64,000 nucleotides of DNA from Pseudomonas asiatica (GCF_040214835.1 NZ_CP157874.1:2360001-2424000); one strand, 5' to 3'; numbered from the stretch's first letter, positions 26,874 through 35,993 are shown. Notes: generated by a model from the letters alone, not told the origin. Numbers and translations: made by a program.

Positions 26874-29564
26874 ATGATCCCCAGCATCACCCCCGCGCAC
26901 CTGCATGACTGGCTATTCGACGGCCAGGAGATCGCCCTGTTCGACCTGCGCGAACATGGCCAGTACGGCGAAGCTCACCTGTTCTACGCCGTCAACCTGC
27001 CGTACAGCCGGCTGGAAATCGAGGCCCCGCGCCTGGCGCCCAACCCGGCGGTGCGGCTGGTGGTCTACGATGCAACCGGCGGCGAGCTGGCGCAGCGCGG
27101 CGCCCGGCGGCTGCAGGCCCTGGGCTACACGGCGGTACACTGGCTCGAAGGCGGCAGCCTGGGGTGGCAGGCCGCAGGTTTCGAACTGTTCGCTGGCGTG
27201 CACCTGCCATCGAAGGCCTTTGGCGAGCTGGTCGAGCACGCGTGCCACACCCCGCGCATCAGCGCCCCGCAACTGGCCGAATGGCAGCGTCAGGGCAAGC
27301 CGCTGGTGCTGCTCGACGGCCGGCCGCTGGACGAGTTCGCCAGGATGAACATCCCCGGCGCCACCTGTTGCCCCAACGGTGAACTGGGCTACCGCCTGGA
27401 AGACTTGGTGCAAGACCCGCACACACCAGTAGTGATCAACTGCGCAGGCCGCACGCGCAGCATCATCGGCGCGCAAACGCTGATCAACCTCGGCATCGAC
27501 AACCCCGTCTATGCCCTGGAAAACGGCACCCAGGGTTGGTACCTGGCGGACCTGCCTCTGGAGCACGGCGGGCAGCGCGGCTATCCGCCCCACAGTGGCC
27601 AGGCGTTGGCAAAGCAACGGACGCGAAGCGTGGCCTTGGCGCGCAAGGCGGGGGTGCAGTGGGTGGCGGCAAAGCAGGTGCTGGAATGGCAGCAAGAGGC
27701 ACAGCGCACGCTGTTCCTGTGCGACGTGCGCACCCCGGAGGAATTTGCCGCCGGCAGCCTGCCCGGTGCGCAACATTGCCCGGGAGGCCAACTGGTGCAG
27801 GGCACCGACCTGTACATCGGTGTGCGCAAGGCGCGCGTGGTGCTGTTCGACGACGACGGTGTGCGCGCGCCGGTGGTGGCCAGCTGGCTGCGGCAGATGG
27901 GGCATGATGCCTATGTGCTCGAAGGCGGCCTGGGCAGTGGCCTGGCACTACCGGGCAAACCCGGTCTGGCTGTGACCCTGACCGAGGCCAGCGCCGAAGA
28001 ACTCGACGGCGCCTTGCTGCTGGACCTGCGCTCGAGTACGGCCTACCGCAGGCGCCACCTGCGCGGCGCGCAGTGGGCGATCCGCCCGCAACTGGCCGAG
28101 CAGGTGCGCACGCAGTCGCGGCGCCTGGTATTCATTGCCGATGACCCTCGCGTCGCCGAGCTGGCGGCCAGCGAATTGCCCGCTGCACAACGCCAGGCGG
28201 CGCGCCTGTTCCCTCGGGCGTTGCAGGCCGGGTGGCCCCAGGTCGAGGATGATGCTTCCCTGGCAGACGCCGCCTGTATCGATTTCCTCTTCTTCGTCCA
28301 CGACCGCCACGCCGGGAACAAGGAGGCCGCACGCCGTTACCTGGCCTGGGAAACCGGGTTGATCGCGCAGATGAGCGCCGCCGAAGTCGCCAGTTTTGCG
28401 CCATTGACCCACGCCGACCCGATCGCCACGCGGTTGGTGCATGCCGGTCGTGGCGAGCCGGGCCAGGGTGCGCATGGCGTCAACCCGCCGGTCAGCCGCC
28501 TGAGCACGGTGCTGTTCGACAGCGTCGCCGACCAGCGCGAGGCACGCAGCCGTCGTGACCAGCAACGGGTGCTCAGCTATGGCGCCCGCGGCAACCCCAC
28601 AGCCTTTGCCCTGGAAGACCTGGTCAGCGAACTGGAAGGCGGCCACCGCACCAAGCTGTTCGCCACCGGGCTGCAGGCCATCGCCCAGACGTTTCTCGCC
28701 TACCTGCGCCCCGGCGACCATGTGCTGATCAGCGATGGCGTGTATGGGCCGGTGCGGCGCCTGGCGCGCGAGCTGCTGCAGCCGTTCGGCGTGCAGGTCA
28801 GCTATTTTGCCGCGGACGGGCAGGGCCTTGAGGCCGCGCTGCGCCCGAACACGCGCATGGTCTACAGCGAAAGCCCGAGTTCGTTGCTGTACGAACTCAA
28901 CGACCTGCCGGCCATGGCTGCTCTATGCAAGCCGCGCGGGATCCTGCTGGCGGTCGACAACACCTGGGGTTCGGGCTATCTGCACCAGCCGCTGGCGCTG
29001 GGCGCGGACATTTCGGTGATGGCCCTGACCAAATACCTGGGCGGGCACAGCGACGTGATGCTGGGCAGCGTCTGCACCACCCGCGAGGCCTTCGCCGCGT
29101 TGTCGCGCAGCAGCGATACCTGCGGTTGCACGGTCAGCCCGGACGATGCCTGGCTGGTACTGCGCGGTGCGCGCAGCCTCGCCAGCCGCATGGCGGTGCA
29201 CGAGCGCCAGGGCCTGGAAATCGCCCACTGGCTGCAGGCACGAGAGGACGTGGCGCGGGTGTACCACCCGGCGTTGCCGGAGCACCCGGGCCACGCCCTG
29301 TGGCGCCGCGACTTCAAGGGCAGCAATGGCCTGCTCAGCATCGAGCTGGCCGACAGCAGCCTGAGCCGGGCGGAAACCTTCATCGATCGCCTGCGCCTGT
29401 TCGGCATCGGCGCGTCCTGGGGTGGTTACGAGAGCCTGGTGACCTTGGCCGAGCTGGGCGAGCGAACCTTCGCCACACCCGTGCGTGGGGCCCTGGTGCG
29501 CCTGCACGTGGGCCTGGAGGCGGTCAGTTCGCTGCAGCGCGACCTGGACCAGGCGCTACGCTGA
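26874..29564 (+). CDS. Fusion of four rhodanese-like domains with a cystathionine beta-lyase/gamma-synthase-type PLP enzyme
   Basis: 896 residues from ATG 26874 (the frame is open upstream only through the REP). Rhodanese-like units lie roughly at 1-110, 120-235, 260-365 and 370-455. Only unit 2 has the catalytic loop, C190-A-G-R-T-R-S; the equivalent positions are D66, D326 and A422/D423 in units 1, 3 and 4. Residues about 512-896 form a Cys/Met-metabolism PLP enzyme with K720 (ALTKYLGGHSD) and SYGARGNPT. A plausible job is release of a persulfide or thiol from an imported sulfur amino acid by the lyase and sulfur transfer by the single active rhodanese. It follows the importer and the dioxygenase-like gene. 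The stop codon abuts the convergent LysR stop with no gap. Confidence 0.9.
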   Translation: MIPSITPAHLHDWLFDGQEIALFDLREHGQYGEAHLFYAVNLPYSRLEIEAPRLAPNPAVRLVVYDATGGELAQRGARRLQALGYTAVHWLEGGSLGWQAAGFELFAGVHLPSKAFGELVEHACHTPRISAPQLAEWQRQGKPLVLLDGRPLDEFARMNIPGATCCPNGELGYRLEDLVQDPHTPVVINCAGRTRSIIGAQTLINLGIDNPVYALENGTQGWYLADLPLEHGGQRGYPPHSGQALAKQRTRSVALARKAGVQWVAAKQVLEWQQEAQRTLFLCDVRTPEEFAAGSLPGAQHCPGGQLVQGTDLYIGVRKARVVLFDDDGVRAPVVASWLRQMGHDAYVLEGGLGSGLALPGKPGLAVTLTEASAEELDGALLLDLRSSTAYRRRHLRGAQWAIRPQLAEQVRTQSRRLVFIADDPRVAELAASELPAAQRQAARLFPRALQAGWPQVEDDASLADAACIDFLFFVHDRHAGNKEAARRYLAWETGLIAQMSAAEVASFAPLTHADPIATRLVHAGRGEPGQGAHGVNPPVSRLSTVLFDSVADQREARSRRDQQRVLSYGARGNPTAFALEDLVSELEGGHRTKLFATGLQAIAQTFLAYLRPGDHVLISDGVYGPVRRLARELLQPFGVQVSYFAADGQGLEAALRPNTRMVYSESPSSLLYELNDLPAMAALCKPRGILLAVDNTWGSGYLHQPLALGADISVMALTKYLGGHSDVMLGSVCTTREAFAALSRSSDTCGCTVSPDDAWLVLRGARSLASRMAVHERQGLEIAHWLQAREDVARVYHPALPEHPGHALWRRDFKGSNGLLSIELADSSLSRAETFIDRLRLFGIGASWGGYESLVTLAELGERTFATPVRGALVRLHVGLEAVSSLQRDLDQALR

Positions 29565-30506
29565 TCAGCTGTCGGTATGGTGTGCGCCGTGCGGCAGCAG
29601 CAGTTCGGCGAGCTTGTCCATGGCCGGTGTCGCCTGGCTGCCTTTGCGGGTGACCAGCTCGTACGGGTCGCTGACCGAGCCCATGGTCAGGGGCAGAATG
29701 CGCACCTGTTGGTTCATCGCGCATTGCCGGGCCACGTCGATCGACACCAGTGCCACGAAGTCGGGGCGGTTCTGTAGCAGCGACAAGGTCGCCAGGATCG
29801 AGGTGGTTTCCACCAGGTGCAACGGGAAGCGCAGCCCGGCATCGTGGAATTCGCGCTCCAGCTGTACCCGCATCGGCATGTTGGCCCGGTACACGATCCA
29901 GCGGCTCTCGGCCAGGTCTGCAAGGTTCAGGTTTTGCGCGTGCTTGAGCGGGTGGTCGATATTGGCGATGACCGCCAGCGTCTCGTCCTGGACAAAGCTG
30001 CTGGCAAACAGCTGAGGGCTATTGCTCACGCTGGTGCGGCACAAGGCGACGTCCAGGCGACCGCTCTCGATCTGTGCCAGCAGCGACTGGCTGGTGTCTT
30101 CGATGATCTCGAACGACATCTGCGGCTGGATGCTGGCCAACTGCGACACCGCCCTCATCAGCAATGGCACCGCGCCCATGATTGCCCCCACCGCCAGCCG
30201 GCCGCCGACCCCGCGCAGGATGGCATCCAGGTCATGCCGCAGGTTTGAAATGTCCGTTTGCACCACGCGCGCGTAGCGGATGGCGCAGTGCCCGGCAGCC
30301 GTGGGCTCCAGCCCGCGATTGGTGCGGTTGAACAGCACCGTGCCGAAGGTGGTTTCGATTTCCTGCAACGCCTTGCTCGCTCCGGGCTGGGTAAGCCCGA
30401 CGCTGCTTGCCGCGCCGAGCAGCGAGCGGTGCTCGTCCAGTTCGATGAGCAGGCGCAGGTGGCGGGCGTGGAGCCTGGACATGATCGAGTTGAGTGAAGG
30501 GGTCAT
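29565..30506 (-). CDS. LysR-family regulator, divergent from the Fe-alcohol dehydrogenase
   Basis: 313 residues, or 305 from the second ATG at 30482, where the HTH proper begins (LHARHLRLLIELDEHRS, then LTQPGASKALQEIE). The effector domain starts near LAVGAIMGAVPLLM. It is divergent from the dehydrogenase-MFS-hydratase genes and probably controls them. An exact GGTAT-N11-ATACC dyad lies 3 bases upstream of ATG 30506, which would suit autoregulation. No Shine-Dalgarno sequence decides between the two starts. Confidence 0.9.
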   Translation of the reverse strand: MTPSLNSIMSRLHARHLRLLIELDEHRSLLGAASSVGLTQPGASKALQEIETTFGTVLFNRTNRGLEPTAAGHCAIRYARVVQTDISNLRHDLDAILRGVGGRLAVGAIMGAVPLLMRAVSQLASIQPQMSFEIIEDTSQSLLAQIESGRLDVALCRTSVSNSPQLFASSFVQDETLAVIANIDHPLKHAQNLNLADLAESRWIVYRANMPMRVQLEREFHDAGLRFPLHLVETTSILATLSLLQNRPDFVALVSIDVARQCAMNQQVRILPLTMGSVSDPYELVTRKGSQATPAMDKLAELLLPHGAHHTDS

Positions 30507-30508
30507 CT

Positions 30509-30529
30509 GGTATGCGTCCGGGTTATACC
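30509..30529. promoter_or_regulatory. LysR-type operator GGTAT-N11-ATACC
   Basis: A perfect 5-bp dyad with the 11-base spacing characteristic of LysR recognition sites (T-N11-A). It is in the 143-base region between the regulator and the alcohol dehydrogenase. Confidence 0.6.
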
Positions 30530-30649
30530 GATATGGATTGTTCTCAATACCATGGCCAGGCGCGAATTCCTATACTGGCGCTGCACGGTGTCGCATCCAG
30601 TGCGGCGGAACCGCCCATAATAATAGCGCCAGGAGGCTGTGAAGGCCCT

Positions 30650-31792
30650 ATGTCCCTGATCAACTACATCACCCAGATCCAGTTCGATATCGGCGCCATT
30701 GCGCGCCTGCCTGCCGAGTGCGAGCGCATTGGTATAACCAGGCCTTTGATCGTGACGGACCGTGGCGTGCGTGCTGCCGGTATCGTCGATGTGGCCTTGA
30801 GCACCTTCAGTGACAGCAGCGCGCAATTGCCGATCTATGACAGCACGCCGCCCAACCCGAACGAGAACGCCGTGCGTGAAGCGGTTGCCATGTTCCAGGA
30901 GTGTGGCTGTGACGGGATCATCGCCATTGGCGGGGGCTCGGCGATCGACCTGGCCAAAGGTGTGGCCGTGTGTGCCAGGCACGACGGCCCATTGAAAAGC
31001 TTTGCGGTGATCGAAGGCGGCTTGGCCCGCATTACGGCGGCAACCGCACCGGTAATCGCCGTGCCGACCACGGCGGGCACCGGCAGCGAGGTAGGGCGGG
31101 GCGCCATCCTGATTCTCGATGACGGGCGCAAGGTGGGCGTGATCTCACCCCATGTGGTGCCCAAGGCTGCCATCTGCGACCCGGCGCTGACCCTTGGCCT
31201 GCCGGCGCAACTCACCGCCGCCACCGGCATGGACGCCATTGCCCACTGCCTGGAAACCTTCATGGCGCCTGCGTTCAACCCGCCCGCTGACGGCATTGCC
31301 CTGGACGGGCTGTGGCGCGCTTGGCGCTTCATCGAAACCGCCACCCGCGAGCCCGGCAACCTGGATAGCCGCGTCAACATGATGAGCGCCTCGCTGCAAG
31401 GCGCCCTGGCATTCCAGAAGGGCCTGGGCTGCGTACATAGCCTCAGCCACGCACTGGGCGGCATCAACCCACGGCTGCACCACGGCACCCTCAACGCGAT
31501 CTTCCTGCCCGTCGTCATCACCTTCAACCGCAAGGCCGAGACGGTGCTGAACGAGCACAAGATGCAACGCATCGCCCAGGCGATGGGGCTGGCCGACGAA
31601 GGCCAGATCGAAGACGCGATCCGCCACATGACTCGTGCGCTGGGCCTGCCGACCGGGCTGCGCGAGCTGGGCGTCAGCGAAGAGCTGTTCCCGCGCATCA
31701 TCCAGGGTGCGCTGGCCGATCACAGCCACCGCACCAACCCGCGTGAAGCGTCTGCCGAGGACTACCAGTGGCTGCTTGAGGCATCCATGTAG
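30650..31792 (+). CDS. Iron-containing (class III) alcohol dehydrogenase
   Basis: 380 residues from ATG 30650, with AGGAGG at 30631-30636. NAD-binding GGGSAIDLAKG and TTAGTGSEVG; metal-binding positions in GMDAIAHCLETF, HSLSHALGG and HHGTLN are present, so the enzyme should be active. Family members oxidise or reduce short hydroxyacids or alcohols; I recall orthologues annotated as 4-hydroxybutyrate dehydrogenase (gbd), but specificity is not proven by sequence. Likely co-transcribed with the MFS transporter 46 bases downstream and perhaps the hydratase beyond a REP element. Confidence 0.9.
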   Translation: MSLINYITQIQFDIGAIARLPAECERIGITRPLIVTDRGVRAAGIVDVALSTFSDSSAQLPIYDSTPPNPNENAVREAVAMFQECGCDGIIAIGGGSAIDLAKGVAVCARHDGPLKSFAVIEGGLARITAATAPVIAVPTTAGTGSEVGRGAILILDDGRKVGVISPHVVPKAAICDPALTLGLPAQLTAATGMDAIAHCLETFMAPAFNPPADGIALDGLWRAWRFIETATREPGNLDSRVNMMSASLQGALAFQKGLGCVHSLSHALGGINPRLHHGTLNAIFLPVVITFNRKAETVLNEHKMQRIAQAMGLADEGQIEDAIRHMTRALGLPTGLRELGVSEELFPRIIQGALADHSHRTNPREASAEDYQWLLEASM

Positions 31793-31838
31793 CTCACTGA
31801 TCCGCTGTTCAACCAAATAACAACAAAAGTGAACGCCC

Positions 31839-33182
31839 ATGACTACCAAATATGCGCAAGCCGAGCTTGGTCGCGAGCCTGAAGCGATCGCGAGCCCGAA
31901 CCCGTTCAGGAAGTACCAGGTCATCACCGTCAGCCTGCTGCTGGTGATTGGCATCATCAACTACGTCGACCGCAGCGCGCTGTCGATCGCCAACACCTCG
32001 ATCCAGCGGGACATGGTGATCACGCCGTCACAAATGGGCATTCTGTTGTCGGCATTTTCCCTGGCATATGCCTTTTCCCAGTTGCCGCTGGGCATGATCA
32101 TCGACCGCCTGGGCAGCAAGATTTCGCTGGGGGCTGCACTGCTGGGCTGGTCGGTGGCGCAGACGGCCTCCGGCCTGATCAACAGTTTTTCCGCGTTCAT
32201 CGGGCTGAGGGTGGTGCTGGGGATCGGCGAGGCGCCGATGTTCCCGTCGGCGGCCAAGGCGCTGGCGGAGTGGTTCGAGGCCGAGAAACGCGGCACGCCG
32301 ACCGGCATCGTGCTGTCATCGACCTGCATCGGGCCGTGCATTGCGCCGCCGTTGCTGACGCTGCTGATGGTCAACTGGGGCTGGCGAGGCATGTTCATAG
32401 TCACCGGGGTGTTCGGCATCCTGGTCGCCGCTTGCTGGTTCGCCTTCTATAAAAGCAAGGAACGTTACCTGGCCGAGTTGCCTGCCGAGGAGCGTGAACG
32501 CCTGTTGGCGGCCCAGGCGCAGAAGCAGCCAGTGGCAACGGCCAGGCCGAGCATGAAGGCACAACTGGCGGCATGGGCCGAGTTGTTCCGGCACAAGAGC
32601 ACCTGGGGCGCTGTGCTGGGCTTCATGGGGGTGATCTACATGCTGTGGCTGCACCTGACCTGGTTGCCGGGCTACTTCGAGCGTGAGCACGGGCTGAGCT
32701 TGTACAAGACAGCCTGGGTGGTGTCACTGGCCTACGTTTTCGGCGCCCTGGGCACCATTGTGGCGGGCCGTGTGTGCGACCGCCTGGTGAAGAACGGCGC
32801 CAGCGTGCTGGGTAGCCGCAAGCGGGTAGTGGTGAGCGCGTTGTTCGCGGCGGCGGCCTTCACCGTGCCGCTATCGTTCGGCAGCGGCTTCATGCTCAGC
32901 GTGGCCCTGCTGTGCTGCGCGTTGTTCAGCGTGAACATGGCCAGCTCCACCGCCTGGATGATCGCCAACACCGTCGTGGATAGCCGGCGCGTGGCCTCGT
33001 TTGGCTCCATCCAGAATTTCGGCGGTTACCTTGCGGGTTCGGTGGCACCGATCGTGACGGGGTTCAGCATTCAGCAGACCGGGTCGTTTGCCTCGGCGTT
33101 CCTGATCAGTGCGGCAGTCGCGGCGGTGGCGGCGATGGCCTACGTATTGCTGCTGAAGCAGCCGGTGTCTGCTGACAGGTAA
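31839..33182 (+). CDS. MFS transporter, anion:cation symporter (organic-acid/phthalate permease-like)
   Basis: 447 residues and 12 helices. INYVDRSALSIANTSIQRDM in helix 1 and GWSVAQTASGLINSFSAFIGLR in helices 3-4 are the signatures of the ACS branch that imports galactonate, glucarate, phthalate and related anions. It follows the alcohol dehydrogenase on the same strand, so it probably takes up that pathway's carboxylate. Exact substrate unknown. Confidence 0.9.
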   Translation: MTTKYAQAELGREPEAIASPNPFRKYQVITVSLLLVIGIINYVDRSALSIANTSIQRDMVITPSQMGILLSAFSLAYAFSQLPLGMIIDRLGSKISLGAALLGWSVAQTASGLINSFSAFIGLRVVLGIGEAPMFPSAAKALAEWFEAEKRGTPTGIVLSSTCIGPCIAPPLLTLLMVNWGWRGMFIVTGVFGILVAACWFAFYKSKERYLAELPAEERERLLAAQAQKQPVATARPSMKAQLAAWAELFRHKSTWGAVLGFMGVIYMLWLHLTWLPGYFEREHGLSLYKTAWVVSLAYVFGALGTIVAGRVCDRLVKNGASVLGSRKRVVVSALFAAAAFTVPLSFGSGFMLSVALLCCALFSVNMASSTAWMIANTVVDSRRVASFGSIQNFGGYLAGSVAPIVTGFSIQQTGSFASAFLISAAVAAVAAMAYVLLLKQPVSADR

Positions 33183-33185
33183 TCC

Positions 33186-33300
33186 TGTAGGAGCGACCTT
33201 GTGTCGCGATGGGCCGCAACGCGGCCCCGGGGTTTCAGCGCAAATGCACGCATTGCCGGGGCCGCTTTGCGGCCCATCGCGACACAAGGCCGCTCCTACA
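33186..33300. repeat. REP element, second family (TGTAGGAGCG type), copy 1
   Basis: A 115-bp near-perfect palindrome running from TGTAGGAGCGACCTTGTGTC to its complement, with internal GGGCCGC/GCGGCCC hairpins. Same family as 45669-45783 and 57609-57725, distinct from the CCTGTGGGAGCGG family. Confidence 0.9.
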
Positions 33301-33424
33301 CGGGATTGCGTCAGGCAGGGTCATAACGGTTTGTGATGCCAGACATCATGACAATATATTTATCCTTATCAATGCCACGCTCTAGCATCTGTTGCCCGCC
33401 ATCGCCCATCAATCAAGAGGTCTT

Positions 33425-34210
33425 ATGAACAATTCGCTCTTCATTCCCCAGCGTACCGCGGCATTGTTGCTGCAGCACTGGCTTAGCGGTGAGCTGCTGG
33501 CGGAACTGCCCGCCAGCCTCAAACCCGAGACGTTGAAACAGGGCTATGACAGCCAGGACGAGTTGTTTGCGGCCGCCGCAGGCCAGCGCGCCGGGTGGAA
33601 GCTGGGTGTCGGCAGCCCCGCAGCCATGCGTGCAGCCAATTTGTCCCGGCCCTTGATTGGCCAGTTGGAGGCGGGGCGTTGTCATGCTGGTGGTGTGCAT
33701 ATCCGGTTGCCGGCAGTTACACCGGTAACCATCGAATGCGAGGTCGCCTTCGTACTGGATCGCGATATTCCACCCCAGGTTGGGCGGGTGCCAGCCAGCG
33801 AAGATATTCGCGCAACCTGCGTCACCTTCGAAGTGGTGCGCTCGCGCTTCGTCGATCGCAAGATTGTTGGGTGGCCAAGCTTCGTGGCGGACAACGTTGG
33901 GTTTGAAGCGCTGGTGATTGGCAACAGCCTGGCAGCAGGCATCGATGTGCCGTTGCTGGCTGACCTGGCCGAAACCACCGAGGTATACGTAGACGGCCAG
34001 TTGCGGGCGCGGGGCTTGTCTGGCGATGCGGCGACCGACCCGTTGGCATCGCTGGCCCACCTTTATGCGCATGCCGCCGAACGTGGCCAGACCCTGAAAG
34101 CAGGCGATGTGGTGACTACAGGGGCCATGTGCCAGCCATTCGACCTGAACGAAACAGGGCATCAGGTTAGCGCCAGGTATCTTGGCCAGGAGCTGTTGTT
34201 TACGCTGTAG
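33425..34210 (+). CDS. 2-keto-4-pentenoate hydratase/fumarylacetoacetase-family protein
   Basis: 261 residues from ATG 33425 (AAGAGG upstream). The MhpD-type fold is recognisable by GWKLGVGSPAAM, IECEVAFVLDRD (metal-binding ExE-like segment) and the late TTGAMCQPFDL. Family members hydrate 2-oxopent-4-enoate or decarboxylate 4-oxalocrotonate in aromatic meta-cleavage. No ring-cleavage gene is near, so it may process an unsaturated or substituted keto acid from the preceding dehydrogenase/transporter set. Confidence 0.82.
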   Translation: MNNSLFIPQRTAALLLQHWLSGELLAELPASLKPETLKQGYDSQDELFAAAAGQRAGWKLGVGSPAAMRAANLSRPLIGQLEAGRCHAGGVHIRLPAVTPVTIECEVAFVLDRDIPPQVGRVPASEDIRATCVTFEVVRSRFVDRKIVGWPSFVADNVGFEALVIGNSLAAGIDVPLLADLAETTEVYVDGQLRARGLSGDAATDPLASLAHLYAHAAERGQTLKAGDVVTTGAMCQPFDLNETGHQVSARYLGQELLFTL

Positions 34211-34318
34211 CGATGCCCCAGCCTTTTCGCGGGTAACCACGGCGTTGCGATTGTTTGTATGAGTCACCTTGATGCTTTCCCTTAGCGGTACTAATACTAA
34301 GAGACTGCCGGGAGGGGG

Positions 34319-34552
34319 ATGAACATGCAGACGCGCTTTGTTGTGGTTCCCGCTGTGCCGCTCAAGAAAGAGATTTACCCGCGTAGTCTTGGCTTTCCCG
34401 CGACGTTAGGGGAGGGTTATGACCTTTATGACACACAAGAAAAGCTGCGCCTGACCTTCAACTACCCGACACGCGCCGAGGCGGAATTCGTATGCGCGTC
34501 CCGCAACAGTTGCCGGGATGCCGACGCGGCGGATATCGCCGGGATTGGTTGA
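34319..34552 (+). CDS. Small conserved-looking protein of unknown function
   Basis: 77 residues with a strong GGAGGGGG ribosome site directly before the ATG. Sequence begins MNMQTRFVVVPAVPLKKEIY and has no signal peptide, membrane segment or recognised motif; two cysteines occur near the C-terminus (VCASRNSC). It stands alone upstream of the REP array. I do not recognise the family. Confidence 0.6.
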   Translation: MNMQTRFVVVPAVPLKKEIYPRSLGFPATLGEGYDLYDTQEKLRLTFNYPTRAEAEFVCASRNSCRDADAADIAGIG

Positions 34553-34640
34553 TGCAGTTGAAGCTTCGCGGAACTTGAGTGCGATGCGGTCCAGGTGGGC
34601 GCAACTGACTTGCTCAATTTTTTGAGACGTGCGCGGTCCC

Positions 34641-35371
34641 TGTGGGAGCGGGTTCACCCGCGAACACCGGCGTAGCCGGTGCCATGGACCGCGTTACATT
34701 CTTCGCGGGTAAACCCGCTCCCACAGGGATCGCGCCTGGCCCAAGATCGGCACCATTCCTGTAAAGGCCATAGCCTTGCCCAAGGATCGTGAAGCTTGCA
34801 CGGCTCGGTGTGGGAGCGGGTTCACCCGCGAACCGGCGTAGCCGGTGCCATGGACCGCGTTACATTCTTCGCGGGTAAACCCGCTCCCACAGGGTTCGCG
34901 CCTGGCCCAAGATCGGCACCATTCCTGTAAAGGCCATAGCCTTGCCCAAGGATCGTGAAGCTTGCACGGCGCGGTGTGGGAGCGGGTTCACCCGCGAACA
35001 CCGGCGTAGCCGGTGCCATGCACCGCGTTGCATTCTTCGCGGGTAAACCCGCTCCCACAGGGATCGCGCCTGGCCCGAGATCGGCACCATTCCTGTAAAG
35101 GCCATAGCCTTGCCCAAGGATCGTGAAGCTTGCACGGCTCGGTGTGGGAGCGGGTTCACCCGCGAACACCGGCGTAGCCAGTGCCATGCACCGCGTTGCA
35201 TTCTTCGCGGGTAAACCCGCTCCCACAGGGTTCGCGCCTGGCCCAAGATCGGCACCATTCCTGTAAAGGCCATAGCCTTGCCCAAAGATCGTGAAGCTTG
35301 CACGGCTCGGTGTGGGAGCGGGTTCACCGCGAACACCGGCGTAGCCGGTGCCATGCACCGCGTTACATTCG
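34641..35371. repeat. Tandem array of about 168-bp units, each an inverted REP pair plus a fixed spacer
   Basis: Units begin (TGTGGGAGCGGGTTCACC) at 34641, 34809, 34975, 35143 and 35311, i.e. 166-168 bp apart; four are complete and the fifth stops at its first palindrome. Each contains both REP arms, ACCGGCGTAGCCGGT, and an identical spacer running from GCGCCTGGCCCAAGATCGG to GAAGCTTGCACGGC. Unit 2 has lost CAC before CCGGCG, unit 5 one C. The array fills the region from 34553 to the small basic-protein gene; no gene lies in it. ORFs across it are artefacts of the repeat. Confidence 0.95.
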
Positions 35372-35389
35372 CCGGGCCGGGGGCTTGTG

Positions 35390-35767
35390 TCATGCGTGTT
35401 TGAGCGCTTCCACCAATTGCGCCTTGGTCATGGTGGAGCGCCCCTTGATGTCTTTGCTGCGCGCTTCCTTCATCAGGCTCTGCTTGCTCTGGGTTTCCAG
35501 GGAACTGCCCGATGTGCGGGAATGACCCTGGCGTGACTTCGCCGCCCGTTTGGCCGAGTCCGAGCGAGCAGTTTTCTTCTCGCTGGAAGAGGTGGCCTTG
35601 CCCGAGCCGCCTTTCTTCTCGCCACCACCGGACTGTTTGTTGACGGTGGCCCAGGCGCGTGCTTCGGCCTGGTCTTCCGGCACGCCTTTGTGCTCGTAGC
35701 TTTCCTCGATATGTTCGGCCTTGCGCTTCTGCTTGTCGGTGTACTTGTCCTTGTCGCCGCGTGGCAT
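35390..35767 (-). CDS. Small basic KDKYTDKQ-type protein with C-terminal Rho_N-like segment
   Basis: 125 residues from ATG 35767 (upstream extension has no protein character). It starts MPRGDKDKYTDKQKRKAEHIEE, a recurrent motif of proteins labelled plasmid-stabilisation or stress-related, followed by GVPEDQAEARAWATVNKQSGG. A Lys/Ser-rich linker joins a C-terminal QSLMKEARSKDIKGRSTMTK segment that resembles Rho_N/SAP-like nucleic-acid binding domains. Probably a small DNA/RNA-associated protein; function unproven. Divergent from pstS. Confidence 0.7.
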   Translation of the reverse strand: MPRGDKDKYTDKQKRKAEHIEESYEHKGVPEDQAEARAWATVNKQSGGGEKKGGSGKATSSSEKKTARSDSAKRAAKSRQGHSRTSGSSLETQSKQSLMKEARSKDIKGRSTMTKAQLVEALKHA

Positions 35768-35993
35768 GGCATTCACTCCCGTCTGGTTCGCATGAGCGGT
35801 TGAATGCCGCGGCAACACCCGAGTGCCCGGTAATCGACCAGCGGTGCCAGGAAACCTGTCGCCCACTCGAAACAGTCATTCAACCGACACATCGAGGCCT
35901 TAGGGTTGAGACAGGAACCCGTCCAGGGCTCTGCTCACTGATGTTGCCGTGATGGCGCCGCCAGACGGCTCTACCGTGCGGCTTGCCATTCAT

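Noticed and set aside
34641..35371. CRISPR array
   Set aside because: Unit length is about 168 bp with identical spacers and internal REP palindromes; CRISPRs have short repeats with varied spacers and nearby cas genes, neither of which is seen.
34822..35879. Minus-strand frames across the tandem REP array
   Set aside because: Their repeated VWERVYPRRMQRGAWH segments are translations of the 168-bp unit, not protein domains.
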